DNA of 64,000 bases from Bacteroidales bacterium (GCA_017962375.1 JAGCVJ010000011.1:248001-312000), one strand, 5' to 3'. Counted from the stretch's first letter, positions 18,333 through 28,380 are shown. Translations and numbers: made by a program. The notes: generated by a model not told the origin, from the letters alone.

Positions 18333-19429
18333 GAATAACCAAGTATATACTTTCACTGGCTGTACTGATTGCGGCTTTTGGATGCGAGAGGCGTCCTCTG
18401 GAGTACTTCTACAAACCAGAGGCTAAGATTATCCTCAAGGTAGACTGGACAGACTTCCCTGAGGAGCCTACCGGAATGACCGTATTCCTCTTCAAGGAGG
18501 GCGAGGTAGGAAAGGCCTTCACTACTTCTGAGGTTGATCAGACTGAACTTAACATCACTGCCGGCCATTACAAGTTATTCGTAATGAACCAGTCCATGAC
18601 CGAGTTCGGTGGTATCACCTTCAAGGACATGGGTTCATTCGAGACTGCAGAGGCAGTTATCTCCAAGGTTGCTTCCAAGTGGTATGCAATCATGAAGGGA
18701 GTGATTGCTTCCCAGGAGGGTGACGAGCTGCCTGGTGTTGGCGCACAGCCTGAAGATCTGGGTATCGGTATCGCCGATGAGTTTACCATCTCAGAAGAAG
18801 AAATTAAGAACTTTGAGTACGAATATGCTAAGTGGAGAAAGGGCCACGGCAAGAAAGACGGAGACGGTGAGGCGGCAGATGATGCTCCTGTAGACAAGGA
18901 TGCTCCTGCACTTAGGACTATTTCTGCAGTTGCACACAATGTGGTTTCAAGACTTCATGTAAAGATTTATTTCCACAACATTCCTACTCTGTATTCAGTA
19001 AGAACTTCTATGGAAGGTCTTGCAGACTCTTATCTGCTTACTAAGAACACCACCTCACAGAAGGAGGTTGCACAGTTGATGGAGAAATGGGACATCCACG
19101 TAACCAGCACAGACGGAGTTGACGGTTACGTTGAAACCACAATCCACACCTTTGCCCTTCCTAATGGAGAAAAGAGCGTTACAGGAAGAAACCCTCAGCT
19201 GAATACCTTCACTGTTCAGGCTCTCCACAAAGACCTCAAGACCATCACCGAGGAGGTTTATACAGTAGGTGACAAGTTCAAGATCAGCTTCCCTGGCAAG
19301 ATCAGGATGTACATGGACCTTGAGGTTGGTCCTATCAACCTGCCTTACGATCCTAGCGGGGACGCTGGAGGATTTATCTCCTACGTAGAAGACTGGGATG
19401 ATATCATCGATGTTCCTATTCCTATTTAA
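18329..19429 (+). CDS. DUF5119 lipoprotein of the fimbrial operon
   Basis: 366 residues. A lipoprotein signal ends in AAFGC; right after it ERRPLEYFYKPEAKIILKVDW gives the DUF5119 signature. The middle is charged (KWRKGHGKKDGDGEAADDAP), an unusual acidic and basic linker. Family members sit beside fimbrillin genes and are thought to be anchor or assembly lipoproteins analogous to FimB/Mfa2, but this is by genomic context. It overlaps the preceding gene by 4 nt; an 81-nt gap separates it from the first fimbrillin. Confidence 0.82.
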   Translation: MRITKYILSLAVLIAAFGCERRPLEYFYKPEAKIILKVDWTDFPEEPTGMTVFLFKEGEVGKAFTTSEVDQTELNITAGHYKLFVMNQSMTEFGGITFKDMGSFETAEAVISKVASKWYAIMKGVIASQEGDELPGVGAQPEDLGIGIADEFTISEEEIKNFEYEYAKWRKGHGKKDGDGEAADDAPVDKDAPALRTISAVAHNVVSRLHVKIYFHNIPTLYSVRTSMEGLADSYLLTKNTTSQKEVAQLMEKWDIHVTSTDGVDGYVETTIHTFALPNGEKSVTGRNPQLNTFTVQALHKDLKTITEEVYTVGDKFKISFPGKIRMYMDLEVGPINLPYDPSGDAGGFISYVEDWDDIIDVPIPI

Positions 19430-19510
19430 TAGTAGAAACTAATTCAGGAAACTGAAAACAAATAATTAAACAACTCAAATATTTTTATTCACTTTTAAAC
19501 CAAATTTTTC

Positions 19511-20584
19511 ATGAAAAAATTTTTCTTATTGGCTGCAGCAGCTGTAGTTGCATTTGCAAGCTGCTCAAAGAACGACCAGCCTGAGCAGAGAGAGGCCGCT
19601 ATCGCTTTCTCAAGCTACACTGGACGTGCTATCACCAAGGCTGACGCTGGTTCTTTCATCGACAAGGGAACTACCGAGCTGCTTACTGGATCCAAGTTTG
19701 CTGTTTGGGCTTACGCTACAGGCGCTGACGCATTCGACGGAACCAACACTTCCAACGTTTTCATGAACAACGTTGAGGTTACCTATGCAGGTGGCGGTTA
19801 CAACGATGAGACCAAGTACTCTTACAGCCCACTGAGGTACTGGCCAAACGATGAGGCTAACAACAAGCTCTCATTCTTTGCAGTTTATCCTTTTGGCGCT
19901 ACTGGACTCACCGCTCCTTCAAACGGTTGGGGTGCTTACTCTTTCACCGCTCAGACAGATCCTGCAGACATGGTTGACTTCCTCTTCTCAGAGGTTGCTA
20001 AGGACCAGGTTTACAGCTCTACCAACAGCGGAAAGAAGGGTGTTGTAAACATGAAGTTCCACCATGCTCTTTCAATGGTTAAGTTCAAGGTTAACACCGA
20101 CGCTGACTATGCAACTGACGGAACCGTTATCACTCTTAAGAGCATAAAGGTTGCTGCTGTTAACACCAAGGGTACTTTCACCCCTGCAGTTACTTCTCCT
20201 TTCGGAGCATGGTCTGCACAGGGAACTCCTGCTGAGTTCACCGTATTCAGCGGATCTCAGGCACTCAACACCACTGCTGCTTTCCTTCCTACCGGAACTG
20301 AGGCTGACGACGCTTACCTGATGGTTCCTCAGACTCTGTCTGACGATGTAATCGTTACCGTTGTTTACACTGTTAAGACCGGTTCTGACGCAGAGATCGA
20401 GAACACAGCTACCATCGTTCTCAACACTGCTAAGGACAAGAGCGACAACGCTATCACTGAGTGGGCTATGAACCAGAACACTGTTTACACTTTCACAGTT
20501 GGTCTGAAGCCTATTAAGTTCATCGCTGAGGTTGTTGACTGGGATGCTATTACCGCAGCTGACATCACTATCCCTACTATCTAA
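19511..20584 (+). CDS. Fimbrillin family lipoprotein, probable major pilin
   Basis: 357 residues. Lipobox Cys at about 19 (VVAFASCSK), then YTGRAITKAD near residue 37: the Arg is a plausible protease site as in type V pilins, which are lipid-anchored precursors trimmed at Arg before donor-strand polymerisation. The Mfa-like domain follows with YSYSPLRYWPNDEANNKLSFF and the FHHALSMVKFKV segment. Codon use is strongly restricted (Gct, Gtt, aaC, ttC dominate), more than its neighbours, which suggests high expression. Hairpins follow it before the next gene, consistent with more transcript for this gene than for those downstream. Confidence 0.88.
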   Translation: MKKFFLLAAAAVVAFASCSKNDQPEQREAAIAFSSYTGRAITKADAGSFIDKGTTELLTGSKFAVWAYATGADAFDGTNTSNVFMNNVEVTYAGGGYNDETKYSYSPLRYWPNDEANNKLSFFAVYPFGATGLTAPSNGWGAYSFTAQTDPADMVDFLFSEVAKDQVYSSTNSGKKGVVNMKFHHALSMVKFKVNTDADYATDGTVITLKSIKVAAVNTKGTFTPAVTSPFGAWSAQGTPAEFTVFSGSQALNTTAAFLPTGTEADDAYLMVPQTLSDDVIVTVVYTVKTGSDAEIENTATIVLNTAKDKSDNAITEWAMNQNTVYTFTVGLKPIKFIAEVVDWDAITAADITIPTI

Positions 20585-20607
20585 TCTTGCATTAGACAGC
20601 TGATTTT

Positions 20608-20666
20608 AACCCGGACGGGCCTGACCGCCTTTCCGGGTTCCAGGGAACCGAAGATGAGTTCGGTTC
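20608..20666 (+). promoter_or_regulatory. Two intercistronic hairpins between the fimbrillin paralogues
   Basis: Hairpin 1: AACCCGGA (20608-20615) pairs with TCCGGGTT (20632-20639), with an inner CGG/CCG. Hairpin 2: GAACCGAA (20645-20652) pairs perfectly with TTCGGTTC (20659-20666). Neither is followed by a strong T run, so partial attenuation or RNA stabilisation fits better than full termination. Confidence 0.55.
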
Positions 20667-20705
20667 AAAACAAAGAAGAAAGAAAAAATATAAGATTTAA
20701 CAGAT

Positions 20706-21776
20706 ATGAGATTAAAAATCAGACAGATGATCAAGCTGATGTCAATAGGCTTCATGAGCCTGGCTGTCCTTTCCTGCAGCAAGGGAGACAACCAGTTAGA
20801 GTATGAGAAGCCTATGGAATTCAGCGGTTACACAGCCCGTTCCATAACAAAGGCCAATGGAAGCTTTGTTTCAGGAACAGAGTTGCCTTCAAACCAGGCA
20901 TTCGGCGTGTATGTCTACAACACCGGTTCAAATACAACATTCGACCCGGCCAGCCTTTCCACCTACGGAAAGTTCATGGAGAATGTAAAGGTTACTTATA
21001 CCGGTGGCGGAGCTGCTAATCCTGAGAAGTACACCTATAGCCCTAAGCGCTACTGGCCAAACTCTAAGGAGAGCAACCGTCTTGCTTTCTTTGCTTATTA
21101 TCCTCACGATGGAGCCGGCATCACCAAGACCGGTTTTGCTGACTTCAGCTTTACGGTTCAGGACACTCCTGCAGACCAGGTCGACTTCATGCTGGCTAAC
21201 GTTTTGGACAATCAGATGTACGGCGCTGCCGGATCTGCCCACACCAGCACGGACATAGTGGACCTGAAGTTCTACCACATGCTTACCATGATCCGTTTCA
21301 AGGGCAAGACAGATGCTCCTAGCGGCGCTACTGTAAAGGTCAATTCAATCGTTCTCGAAGGAATTTACAACAAGGGAACCCTTGCTCCGGATGTTGCAGC
21401 CGCTTCATCCGTTTGGACTGTGGATGACACCCAGACAGCTGACTATACCGTCGCCATGAAGGACATCAACCTTCCTAGCACCACGGTAGATCCGTCCGCT
21501 GAGGCCGTCCTTCTGGCTGAAGACAACCAGACATTGCTTCTTCTGCCTCAGACCATTTCTGATGTCAGCCACATCACAATTTCCTACACCATCACCACCA
21601 CCACTCCGGCAAGAACCATCACCGAGACAGTTTCCCTTCCTCTGAAGGATCTGATCGCCGAGTGGCAGAGAAACAACCAGATCGTCTACACACTGACAAT
21701 AGGTCTCCATCCTATCGAGATCAGCGCAAGTGCAGAAGACTGGCCGGTTGATGAATATATAGTTATCGTTGAGTAA
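20706..21776 (+). CDS. Fimbrillin family lipoprotein, paralogue of the preceding gene
   Basis: 356 residues. Lipobox VLSCSK, then SGYTARSITKANG, closely matching YTGRAITKA of the upstream fimbrillin. The two share long aligned stretches such as VKVTYTGGGAANPEKYTYSP / VEVTYAGGGYNDETKYSYSP, the RYWPN motif, PADQVDFM / PADMVDFL and the C-terminal NNQIVYTLTIGLHPIE / NQNTVYTFTVGLKPIK. It is a tandem duplication product and probably an alternative or minor pilus subunit. The spacing to the next gene is 12 nt. Confidence 0.87.
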   Translation: MRLKIRQMIKLMSIGFMSLAVLSCSKGDNQLEYEKPMEFSGYTARSITKANGSFVSGTELPSNQAFGVYVYNTGSNTTFDPASLSTYGKFMENVKVTYTGGGAANPEKYTYSPKRYWPNSKESNRLAFFAYYPHDGAGITKTGFADFSFTVQDTPADQVDFMLANVLDNQMYGAAGSAHTSTDIVDLKFYHMLTMIRFKGKTDAPSGATVKVNSIVLEGIYNKGTLAPDVAAASSVWTVDDTQTADYTVAMKDINLPSTTVDPSAEAVLLAEDNQTLLLLPQTISDVSHITISYTITTTTPARTITETVSLPLKDLIAEWQRNNQIVYTLTIGLHPIEISASAEDWPVDEYIVIVE

Positions 21777-21788
21777 AAAATTAAGGAT

Positions 21789-23282
21789 ATGCGTATATAT
21801 AACTTTTTTGCAGTTTTACTTCTGAGCGCCGGTCTGCTGGTTTCCTGCTCCAAAGGTTCAGGAATTGACGAACCAGTAGTTCCACAGCCACAGGAGCCAG
21901 AAACTCCTACAGCAAAACTCCCGAACATCACATTCGGCAAGCCGGCTACCAAGGCTATGCTGAACGATGCTGATCTTAAGGAAGTCGGAAGCAAGATTCA
22001 GGTCTATGACCTTCTGACCAATTATACCGGAACAACCATCGAAGGTTGGAATCCTGCTACAGACCCTTATATCAACGAAGAGATAATCTACAACGGAGTA
22101 GAGGTTTGGAAGTATGCCTCCAACGGAATCTATCCTTGGACAGCCAACGGAACCCATACGTTCTTCGGCTATCTGACTTACGACAAGAAATCAGACCTTC
22201 CAATTCCGGTAACTCCAACCCTGAGCGGTAATACCCTGTCGGTTCCGGCTATTACTTTCACTCCTGCTTCCACTCAGTTTGACTTCCTCTATTCTGATGC
22301 AGTTGTAAGGAATGCAGCCGAGAAGAATTACAGCGTGGTGCCTCTTGTTTTGAAGCACCTGTTCACGGCTTTGAGCGTGGAAGTGGAGAGCAAGACAGAC
22401 ACCAAGGTAAGGCTTCACAGCATTGATTTCGAAGGCCTGAAGAACAAGAACAGCGCAACCATCACGTTTGCCGCTCCTTCTGTGGTTGCCCTCGGAACTC
22501 CTTCTGTCAGCGGAAGTTTCTTCCCGACCATGTCTTCATATGTAGAATTGTTGGAGGATGATTCTTACGATGCTCTTACACAGCAGAAAAATCCTTCCTC
22601 AAGGACATTTTTCCTGCTTTGGCCTCAGAGCATAGATGATGTCGCTCCTACAAATCTGGAAACAGATCCTGCAAGAATCGCTGATGGATACACCCATCTT
22701 TCAACAGACTCTCTCATAGTCATCAATTATGAGATGGAGGTTGCAGGAACTTGGGAATCACATTCTACAAGGATAAAACTCCCTAAGATGGCTTGGGAGG
22801 CCGGAAAGAAGACTCACTTCATTATCCAGTTCTCCGACAAGCTTATCCAGCTTACCACCAAGGTGCTTCCTTGGGACTACAACGAGTATGACGTAGACTA
22901 CTCTGAAGGAACAGTTGTGGTTCCTACCGGACTCAAGTTCGACGCCTCCACCTGCAGCGTTTCAGGCAATGTGGCAACTGTTGTTTCCGGAAAGAACCCT
23001 GTAGGAACCTTCACCATCATGGCTCCTGTAGGCGGAACCTGGATGGTCGGCATGACTGGCGACACTGAGTACTTCACAATTAGTCCTACTTCTGGTACAA
23101 TTGATCCTCACGGATCTGAATCTGGAAGGGTTACCCTGACTGTCACTCCTAACCTCGGTCTTGCAAGACCTACCGACAAGCAGATCAGACTTAAGTTCAC
23201 AGTAACTGCAAACGGAAGAGAGATTGATGCACAGAGTGAAATCAATCGTGATGACTGGATTATATTACTCCCTAAGAACTAG
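21789..23282 (+). CDS. Fimbrillin-like lipoprotein with extra C-terminal beta domain
   Basis: 497 residues. Lipobox VSCSKG, a Pro-rich linker (PVVPQPQEPETPTAKLP), then a fimbrillin-like body (TFGKPATKAML; ASTQFDFLYSDAVVRN; LKHLFTALSVEV). From about residue 380 there is an added domain with FTISPTSGTIDPHGSESGRV, resembling BACON/Ig-like modules that bind mucin or carbohydrate. This composition fits a minor or accessory pilus subunit placed after the shaft pilins. The BACON assignment is tentative. It is followed by the next gene after 6 nt. Confidence 0.75.
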   Translation: MRIYNFFAVLLLSAGLLVSCSKGSGIDEPVVPQPQEPETPTAKLPNITFGKPATKAMLNDADLKEVGSKIQVYDLLTNYTGTTIEGWNPATDPYINEEIIYNGVEVWKYASNGIYPWTANGTHTFFGYLTYDKKSDLPIPVTPTLSGNTLSVPAITFTPASTQFDFLYSDAVVRNAAEKNYSVVPLVLKHLFTALSVEVESKTDTKVRLHSIDFEGLKNKNSATITFAAPSVVALGTPSVSGSFFPTMSSYVELLEDDSYDALTQQKNPSSRTFFLLWPQSIDDVAPTNLETDPARIADGYTHLSTDSLIVINYEMEVAGTWESHSTRIKLPKMAWEAGKKTHFIIQFSDKLIQLTTKVLPWDYNEYDVDYSEGTVVVPTGLKFDASTCSVSGNVATVVSGKNPVGTFTIMAPVGGTWMVGMTGDTEYFTISPTSGTIDPHGSESGRVTLTVTPNLGLARPTDKQIRLKFTVTANGREIDAQSEINRDDWIILLPKN

Positions 23283-23288
23283 TAAGAT

Positions 23289-25604
23289 ATGAAAAGATAT
23301 ATATTTCTGTTAGCAATCTCAGTCCTGGCCTTTGCTTCTTGTACAAAGGAGGAGAATACTCCTAAGGTTGAGGAAAAGAGCGGCATCGCCCTAGATGTTA
23401 TTTGCTCTACTCTTACTCCTTCTACCAAGGCCGGAATATCCGGAGTAAAGCCGGGAGAAGACGCTTATGATGAGAATATCATCAAGACGATAGACTACTA
23501 CTTCTATCCTGATGGACAGACCGACCAGAATTCCGTCCTTCACGGCAGGGTTTCTGTAAGCGCTCTTAACCAGTACACGGTTAACGTCAGCATCGACGAG
23601 GCAATGCTTAACACCATCCTCTTCCCGAGGCCGGTAAACACCTGCCAGGTTGCTGTTCTGGTTAACTATCCTGGCGAGCACCCATCTGCAAACACCAAGA
23701 TGGTGGACATCCAGAATCTCCCTCTTGTACTTCAGCTTACAAGTGACGGCAAGGGCAAGGACCAGACAGAGTTCGTGATGTACGGAGTTCAGGAGGTTGA
23801 GCTCATCAGCCGCAAGGCCACTCTGATTGCAAATCCTGTAGTAGACGTACACAGGGTTGCCTGCAAGATTACCTTGGACGCATACGTTACTCCTAGCACC
23901 ATAGCTCCTGTCAAACTGATTGACGGTGGTGTTGAGTACACCCTCAAACAGGAATGGCAGCCTATGATCGACCAGATGTACATCTATCTGGAGAACGGCG
24001 TAAGCAACGCTTTCGTAAGCGGCGATCCTGAGGCAGCCAAGCCTTACAACCACTTCAAGTATTCACAGAGGGAGTTCACAGGTGAGATGGCTACCCATCA
24101 GATTGTAAGGGATCAGTATTCCGACGACGATCCTCCTGTACTGATTGGAACCACTACAGTTACGGAGCAGTTCCACAAGTCATATCCGTTCTACACTTAT
24201 CCTCAGACCTGGGCTACTTCAGATCCTAAAGAGCCGTTCCTCAAGCTCGTCCTCCCTTGGACCAGAATTGCAGGTGACGACCACGAGACCAACCCAGACT
24301 GGGCTACCAAGCCTCATACATGGGGAAGCATTCAGAAGCAGTTCTACTATCGTATCATGCTTCCTCACGATGCATCAGGTTTCGTAAGCAACAACTGGTA
24401 TCACATCAACCTGGATGTAGCCATCCTGGGAAGTGACATCGACGATGCATCTGTTGATATCGAAGGAACTTACTATGTTGTTGACTGGGGTTCTGCAGAT
24501 CCTGTAGAGGCTGACATCAAGGGTTCGAGATACCTTTCAGTATCTCAGTTGAGCCACACAATGTACAATACCACTCAGCTGAAAATACCTTATGTAACAA
24601 GCAACAAGTGCTCAATCACCAACCTGAGCGTAAGGCAGTACAACTTCGTTTCAAGTTCTTATACAAACTATACTTCTCAGGCTCAAAGCGGCAACTGGGT
24701 TACTCTGGATGAGAACAACAACATTGTCATCAACCATACCCTTAACAATGACATCACAAGCAGCACATTTGATGTAGCTCCTTACGAGTACTCATTCCGC
24801 ATCAGGCATGAAGATTCTGAGGGCTCGATTTACTACAAAGACATTACCGTGCTTCAGTATCCTGCAATGTATATCGAAGAGCATCTTTCCAATGGATATG
24901 CTTTCGTGAAGGGTACAGGCAATGCCACTGCTTCAGAAACGATTCAGGACAATAATACTTCTCTGGCCGCTCAGTACAGAAACATGGGTACCATGGTTCA
25001 GCGTTCTACAGTCAACGGTTATGGTACAAACAACAACCAGCACCAGTACACAATTCACGTGACAGTGCTTCCTGAAGGTTCCACCAGCTCAATCGGTGAC
25101 CCGAGGTCTGCTACACCTAGCACCCTGAACAGCGGCATTACCGCGCTCGACAACTACAGGCCAACCGCTGACAATACTTCGGACATTATCGCTCCAGTAT
25201 TCAGAATTGCGTCTTCTTACGGAAAGACGGCACAGATGACATTCGAAGGAGCTCAGAAGAGATGCGCTGCATACCAGGAGAACGGTTATCCTGCTGGAAG
25301 ATGGAGACTTCCTACTCAGGCAGAAATTCTGTACCTGATGACTCTGTCAAATATGAACAAGATTCCTACTCTGTTCGACCCTGAGCCTGATGCTGGATAT
25401 TGGTCAGGTGACAAGTGGTTTATGATTAGGAACAATTCAGGAAACCTTGAATTTGTAAATGCAAATGGAGCCACACCGAATAATAGGCAGTACACAATCA
25501 ATGGCTCTAATTATTATGTATGGGCCCGTTGCGTATACGACGAGTGGTACTGGGGTTCTGAACAGGTAGAGCCATTGACAACTTGGGGAGGTTACAAAGA
25601 TTAA
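23289..25604 (+). CDS. Large fimbrial tip-type lipoprotein with C-terminal FISUMP/C-lectin-like domain
   Basis: 771 residues. Lipobox ASCTKE, then the PSTKAG segment and an Mfa1-like N-terminal region (TIDYYFYPDG; LFPRPVNTCQVAVLVNYP). The C-terminal part (RWRLPTQAEILYLMTLSN; GYWSGDKWFM; YYVWARCVYD) has the 'RLPTxxE...L', 'YWS...' and 'ARCVxD' marks of DUF1566/FISUMP-type, C-type-lectin-like modules seen at tips of Bacteroidales fimbriae. It would sit at the distal end and bind a ligand on a host, particle or partner cell; the ligand is unknown. Gap to the next gene is 12 nt. Confidence 0.78.
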   Translation: MKRYIFLLAISVLAFASCTKEENTPKVEEKSGIALDVICSTLTPSTKAGISGVKPGEDAYDENIIKTIDYYFYPDGQTDQNSVLHGRVSVSALNQYTVNVSIDEAMLNTILFPRPVNTCQVAVLVNYPGEHPSANTKMVDIQNLPLVLQLTSDGKGKDQTEFVMYGVQEVELISRKATLIANPVVDVHRVACKITLDAYVTPSTIAPVKLIDGGVEYTLKQEWQPMIDQMYIYLENGVSNAFVSGDPEAAKPYNHFKYSQREFTGEMATHQIVRDQYSDDDPPVLIGTTTVTEQFHKSYPFYTYPQTWATSDPKEPFLKLVLPWTRIAGDDHETNPDWATKPHTWGSIQKQFYYRIMLPHDASGFVSNNWYHINLDVAILGSDIDDASVDIEGTYYVVDWGSADPVEADIKGSRYLSVSQLSHTMYNTTQLKIPYVTSNKCSITNLSVRQYNFVSSSYTNYTSQAQSGNWVTLDENNNIVINHTLNNDITSSTFDVAPYEYSFRIRHEDSEGSIYYKDITVLQYPAMYIEEHLSNGYAFVKGTGNATASETIQDNNTSLAAQYRNMGTMVQRSTVNGYGTNNNQHQYTIHVTVLPEGSTSSIGDPRSATPSTLNSGITALDNYRPTADNTSDIIAPVFRIASSYGKTAQMTFEGAQKRCAAYQENGYPAGRWRLPTQAEILYLMTLSNMNKIPTLFDPEPDAGYWSGDKWFMIRNNSGNLEFVNANGATPNNRQYTINGSNYYVWARCVYDEWYWGSEQVEPLTTWGGYKD

Positions 25605-25616
25605 TATACTTGGAAT

Positions 25617-28283
25617 ATGAAAAAGCTTATATATATATTCTTGATTTTGCTCGGCTTCACTTCCTGCATGAAGGAAGACAAAGTTACTATGGAGCCTGAC
25701 GCAACAGACAAGGTTGATATTATCTTCGGAGTAAATCTTCCTGAACCTCTCACCAAAGTTATGGCTGACCAGCCTCAGGTCCAGAACCTCAGGGTAGCGG
25801 TATTCGGAGGATCCGGTTATCTGAAGGAGTATGTTCAGGCAGAGCCGGTACAGTTAGCTACGACAAATAATACAAGATATACCTATAAGGTGAGGCTTTC
25901 GCTGAGCGACAGTCACCTGAAGGTACATTTCATAGCCAACGGTCCAGCAACCCTGCCTTTCAGGTATGAGGATGAAGTGATGTCTACCCAGACAACTTCC
26001 GGTAACCAGGATGCTTACTGGCAGAGAATAGAACTTCCAAATGGTATCACAGCCAAGAAAGATGCTGACGGTGTCTATGAAAAGGTTAACGGAGAGTATG
26101 TGGTTTCTGACGAGACCAAGGCTCATTTCCAGGAGATTCCTCTTATCCGTAACTTCGGAAAGATTACGGTAACCAGCGAAACAGCAGATTTTGACCTGAT
26201 TTCATATGCTCTGGTAAACAAGCCAAGTGAAGGCAGCATTGCCGCATACAACAAGACTACCAGCGCTTTCGTGATGAATTACAAGGATCTGGACTTTGCT
26301 ACAATCAAGAGTACTTATCCTGGAAACATCCCGGCTGCCGCTACCATAGACAAGACCATTCCTGCAGCATCTGATTTCTCTGCAAATCCTGTCTATATGT
26401 ACGAGAGGCCTATACCTACCGAGGATGCAACATTCCTGTTGGTTTATGGAAGGTACAAGGACGGAATAAACTACTATTACAGGATAGAGCTCCAGGATGC
26501 CGACGGATATTACGCCATCTACAGGAACTTCCAGTATACCGTAAAGATCAAGGGCATACTCAGACCTGGTTCCGACACTCCTACAGATGCGGCTAACTCA
26601 GCAGGTTCCGGTGACATTTCCACTGACCAGAAGGCTGAGAACCTTACAGACGTTTCCGACGGTGTAGCCCGTATCTTCGTTGAATATACAGAGAAAACAC
26701 TTGTTGGTCAGGGAACAGTAAGCCTCAAGTTCAAGTTCCTGCCTGATGCCTCTACAGACACTCCTGCAAACAACCAGGTAACTGTAACCGTAGGTGATCC
26801 GGGTGCTTCAGGTGCCGTAATAGACGGATCCATTACAATTGCTTCTTCTGATGACGCCCAGGGCTGGAGGGAACTCACTTTCACCTCAACCACTCCTAGT
26901 GATGTTACCAAGACACAGACAATCAAGGTAACCGGTACTTATGGAAGCAATTCCAAACTCTTCAGGAACGTAACCTACAAACTGATGAGCATTCAGAATA
27001 TGCAGGTAGTCTGCGATCCTCACGACCTTCTGAAGGGCAAGGGAGAGAAAGTTGATGTCCTTATAAAGATACCTAAGGACCTTCCTCGTTCAATCTTCCC
27101 GCTCCAGCTCAAGATAGAGTCAAGCGCAAACAGTATAACTCCGGACAATGATAACCTTCCTGTTACCCCAGGCGAGTCTATCATAAATGGAACAACTTCA
27201 ACTTATCAGTTTGTCAAGACAGTGTCTTATGATGAGTACCTGGCACTCCAGGCTGCTTCAACTGATGAGTGGGTAACAATCACGACCCACTTCAAGACCA
27301 CCAAGGAATCCAGTGACTGTGATGTATATGTTGCCAACGAGTACTTCAATACTGCTCACGACAACTTCATCACATACACGATGAAGAACTTCACCAACCT
27401 GGCATTTGACAACTACACCCAGAATGCAGCTGACATGCCTGTAACATTCTCATTCCTCATGGATGGATCAGATGTGCCTGAGAAGGTTACCATCAAGCTT
27501 GTAGGTCTCAAGCCTGCCGCTGGAAGCACCTTGGTTCAGGTTGGAACCAACACTTATGAGTACACAACAACCGGTTCTTCAGGATCTATAGATTTGTTGA
27601 CATCAACAGATGACGGATACTACAGAGCTGACATCAGTGCACCTCATTACTATGATGCTTATCTGGATAACCTGCTCGAATACATCAATCCGAGATTTAC
27701 GGTTGCAAACGCTCCTGCTGGAAGGAACAAAGATGTAAGCTTCGCGTTCAGTTATGTTAACAGTGCTATACAACCTGTAACATTCACTCTGACTAACTTG
27801 AAACCACAGTCTACAGATACTCGTTTCTCTTCGTTGGGAGGTGACAAGTGGCTGTTCACTCCGAGCAATTCCAGTGAGGCCCAGACTATTACCTTCCAAA
27901 CTATAGCTTGGGACGACGTGGCTGTATCCATGAGTGGAGATTCTTACAGTGATGCTGGTCCTATTAATCTTGCTACTGCCGCAACGATGACTATTGAAGC
28001 AAACTCACTGCACTTCACTCGTACAGGTGGCGATATGAATAATCAGACATTGAGAATTTATACATCTGGTACAGCATATACAACTTCCTCAACAAGTGGA
28101 TCTGCATATAACAGACAGTTTACCATTACAAGAGCTAATCTCAACAGTAACTACACCATATACTTCAGACGTAATAATAATAACAATTACTCAGAGCCGA
28201 TAAGTGTTTACGACCTTGATGAGCATACCACTGGTGATGTTATGGAAATTGCTCTGTCAAGAACTACAGCTCCTACGTTGTAA
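25617..28283 (+). CDS. Second large fimbrial tip/adhesin-type lipoprotein (DUF4906-like)
   Basis: 888 residues. Lipobox TSCMKE, then VDIIFGVNLPEPLTKVMAD, an N-terminal region of the DUF4906/fimbrial tip type (VQNLRVAVFGGSGYLKEYV; VHFIANGP; PVYMYERP; YRIELQD; RNFQYTVKIKGI). From about residue 350 several beta-sandwich modules repeat a motif like 'FTNLAFDNYTQNAADMPVTF' and 'FTVANAPAGRNKDVSFAF', suggesting at least two related repeats of about 100 residues forming a stalk. It ends the operon and is followed by a clear terminator. Two adjacent tip-type genes in one operon imply alternative or stacked tips; this is inference. Confidence 0.72.
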   Translation: MKKLIYIFLILLGFTSCMKEDKVTMEPDATDKVDIIFGVNLPEPLTKVMADQPQVQNLRVAVFGGSGYLKEYVQAEPVQLATTNNTRYTYKVRLSLSDSHLKVHFIANGPATLPFRYEDEVMSTQTTSGNQDAYWQRIELPNGITAKKDADGVYEKVNGEYVVSDETKAHFQEIPLIRNFGKITVTSETADFDLISYALVNKPSEGSIAAYNKTTSAFVMNYKDLDFATIKSTYPGNIPAAATIDKTIPAASDFSANPVYMYERPIPTEDATFLLVYGRYKDGINYYYRIELQDADGYYAIYRNFQYTVKIKGILRPGSDTPTDAANSAGSGDISTDQKAENLTDVSDGVARIFVEYTEKTLVGQGTVSLKFKFLPDASTDTPANNQVTVTVGDPGASGAVIDGSITIASSDDAQGWRELTFTSTTPSDVTKTQTIKVTGTYGSNSKLFRNVTYKLMSIQNMQVVCDPHDLLKGKGEKVDVLIKIPKDLPRSIFPLQLKIESSANSITPDNDNLPVTPGESIINGTTSTYQFVKTVSYDEYLALQAASTDEWVTITTHFKTTKESSDCDVYVANEYFNTAHDNFITYTMKNFTNLAFDNYTQNAADMPVTFSFLMDGSDVPEKVTIKLVGLKPAAGSTLVQVGTNTYEYTTTGSSGSIDLLTSTDDGYYRADISAPHYYDAYLDNLLEYINPRFTVANAPAGRNKDVSFAFSYVNSAIQPVTFTLTNLKPQSTDTRFSSLGGDKWLFTPSNSSEAQTITFQTIAWDDVAVSMSGDSYSDAGPINLATAATMTIEANSLHFTRTGGDMNNQTLRIYTSGTAYTTSSTSGSAYNRQFTITRANLNSNYTIYFRRNNNNNYSEPISVYDLDEHTTGDVMEIALSRTTAPTL

Positions 28284-28315
28284 AGAATAGTAATAGATAA
28301 GCAATATTTGAAGGG

Positions 28316-28346
28316 GCCCCGGAGATGATTCCGGGGCTCTTTCTTT
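28316..28346 (+). terminator. Terminator of the fimbrial operon
   Basis: GCCCCGGA (28316-28323), loop GATGAT, TCCGGGGC (28330-28337), followed by a T-rich tail. The stem, the TC and TTTCTTT that follow closely resemble the terminator at 29164-29193. Confidence 0.9.
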
Positions 28347-28380
28347 TTATGGAATTGGGGTACGTAAAGTAAAAACTTTC

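Noticed and set aside
20608..20666. Full intrinsic terminator between the fimbrillins
   Set aside because: Stems are good but there is no T tract after either, so full termination is not supported; listed as attenuation candidates instead.
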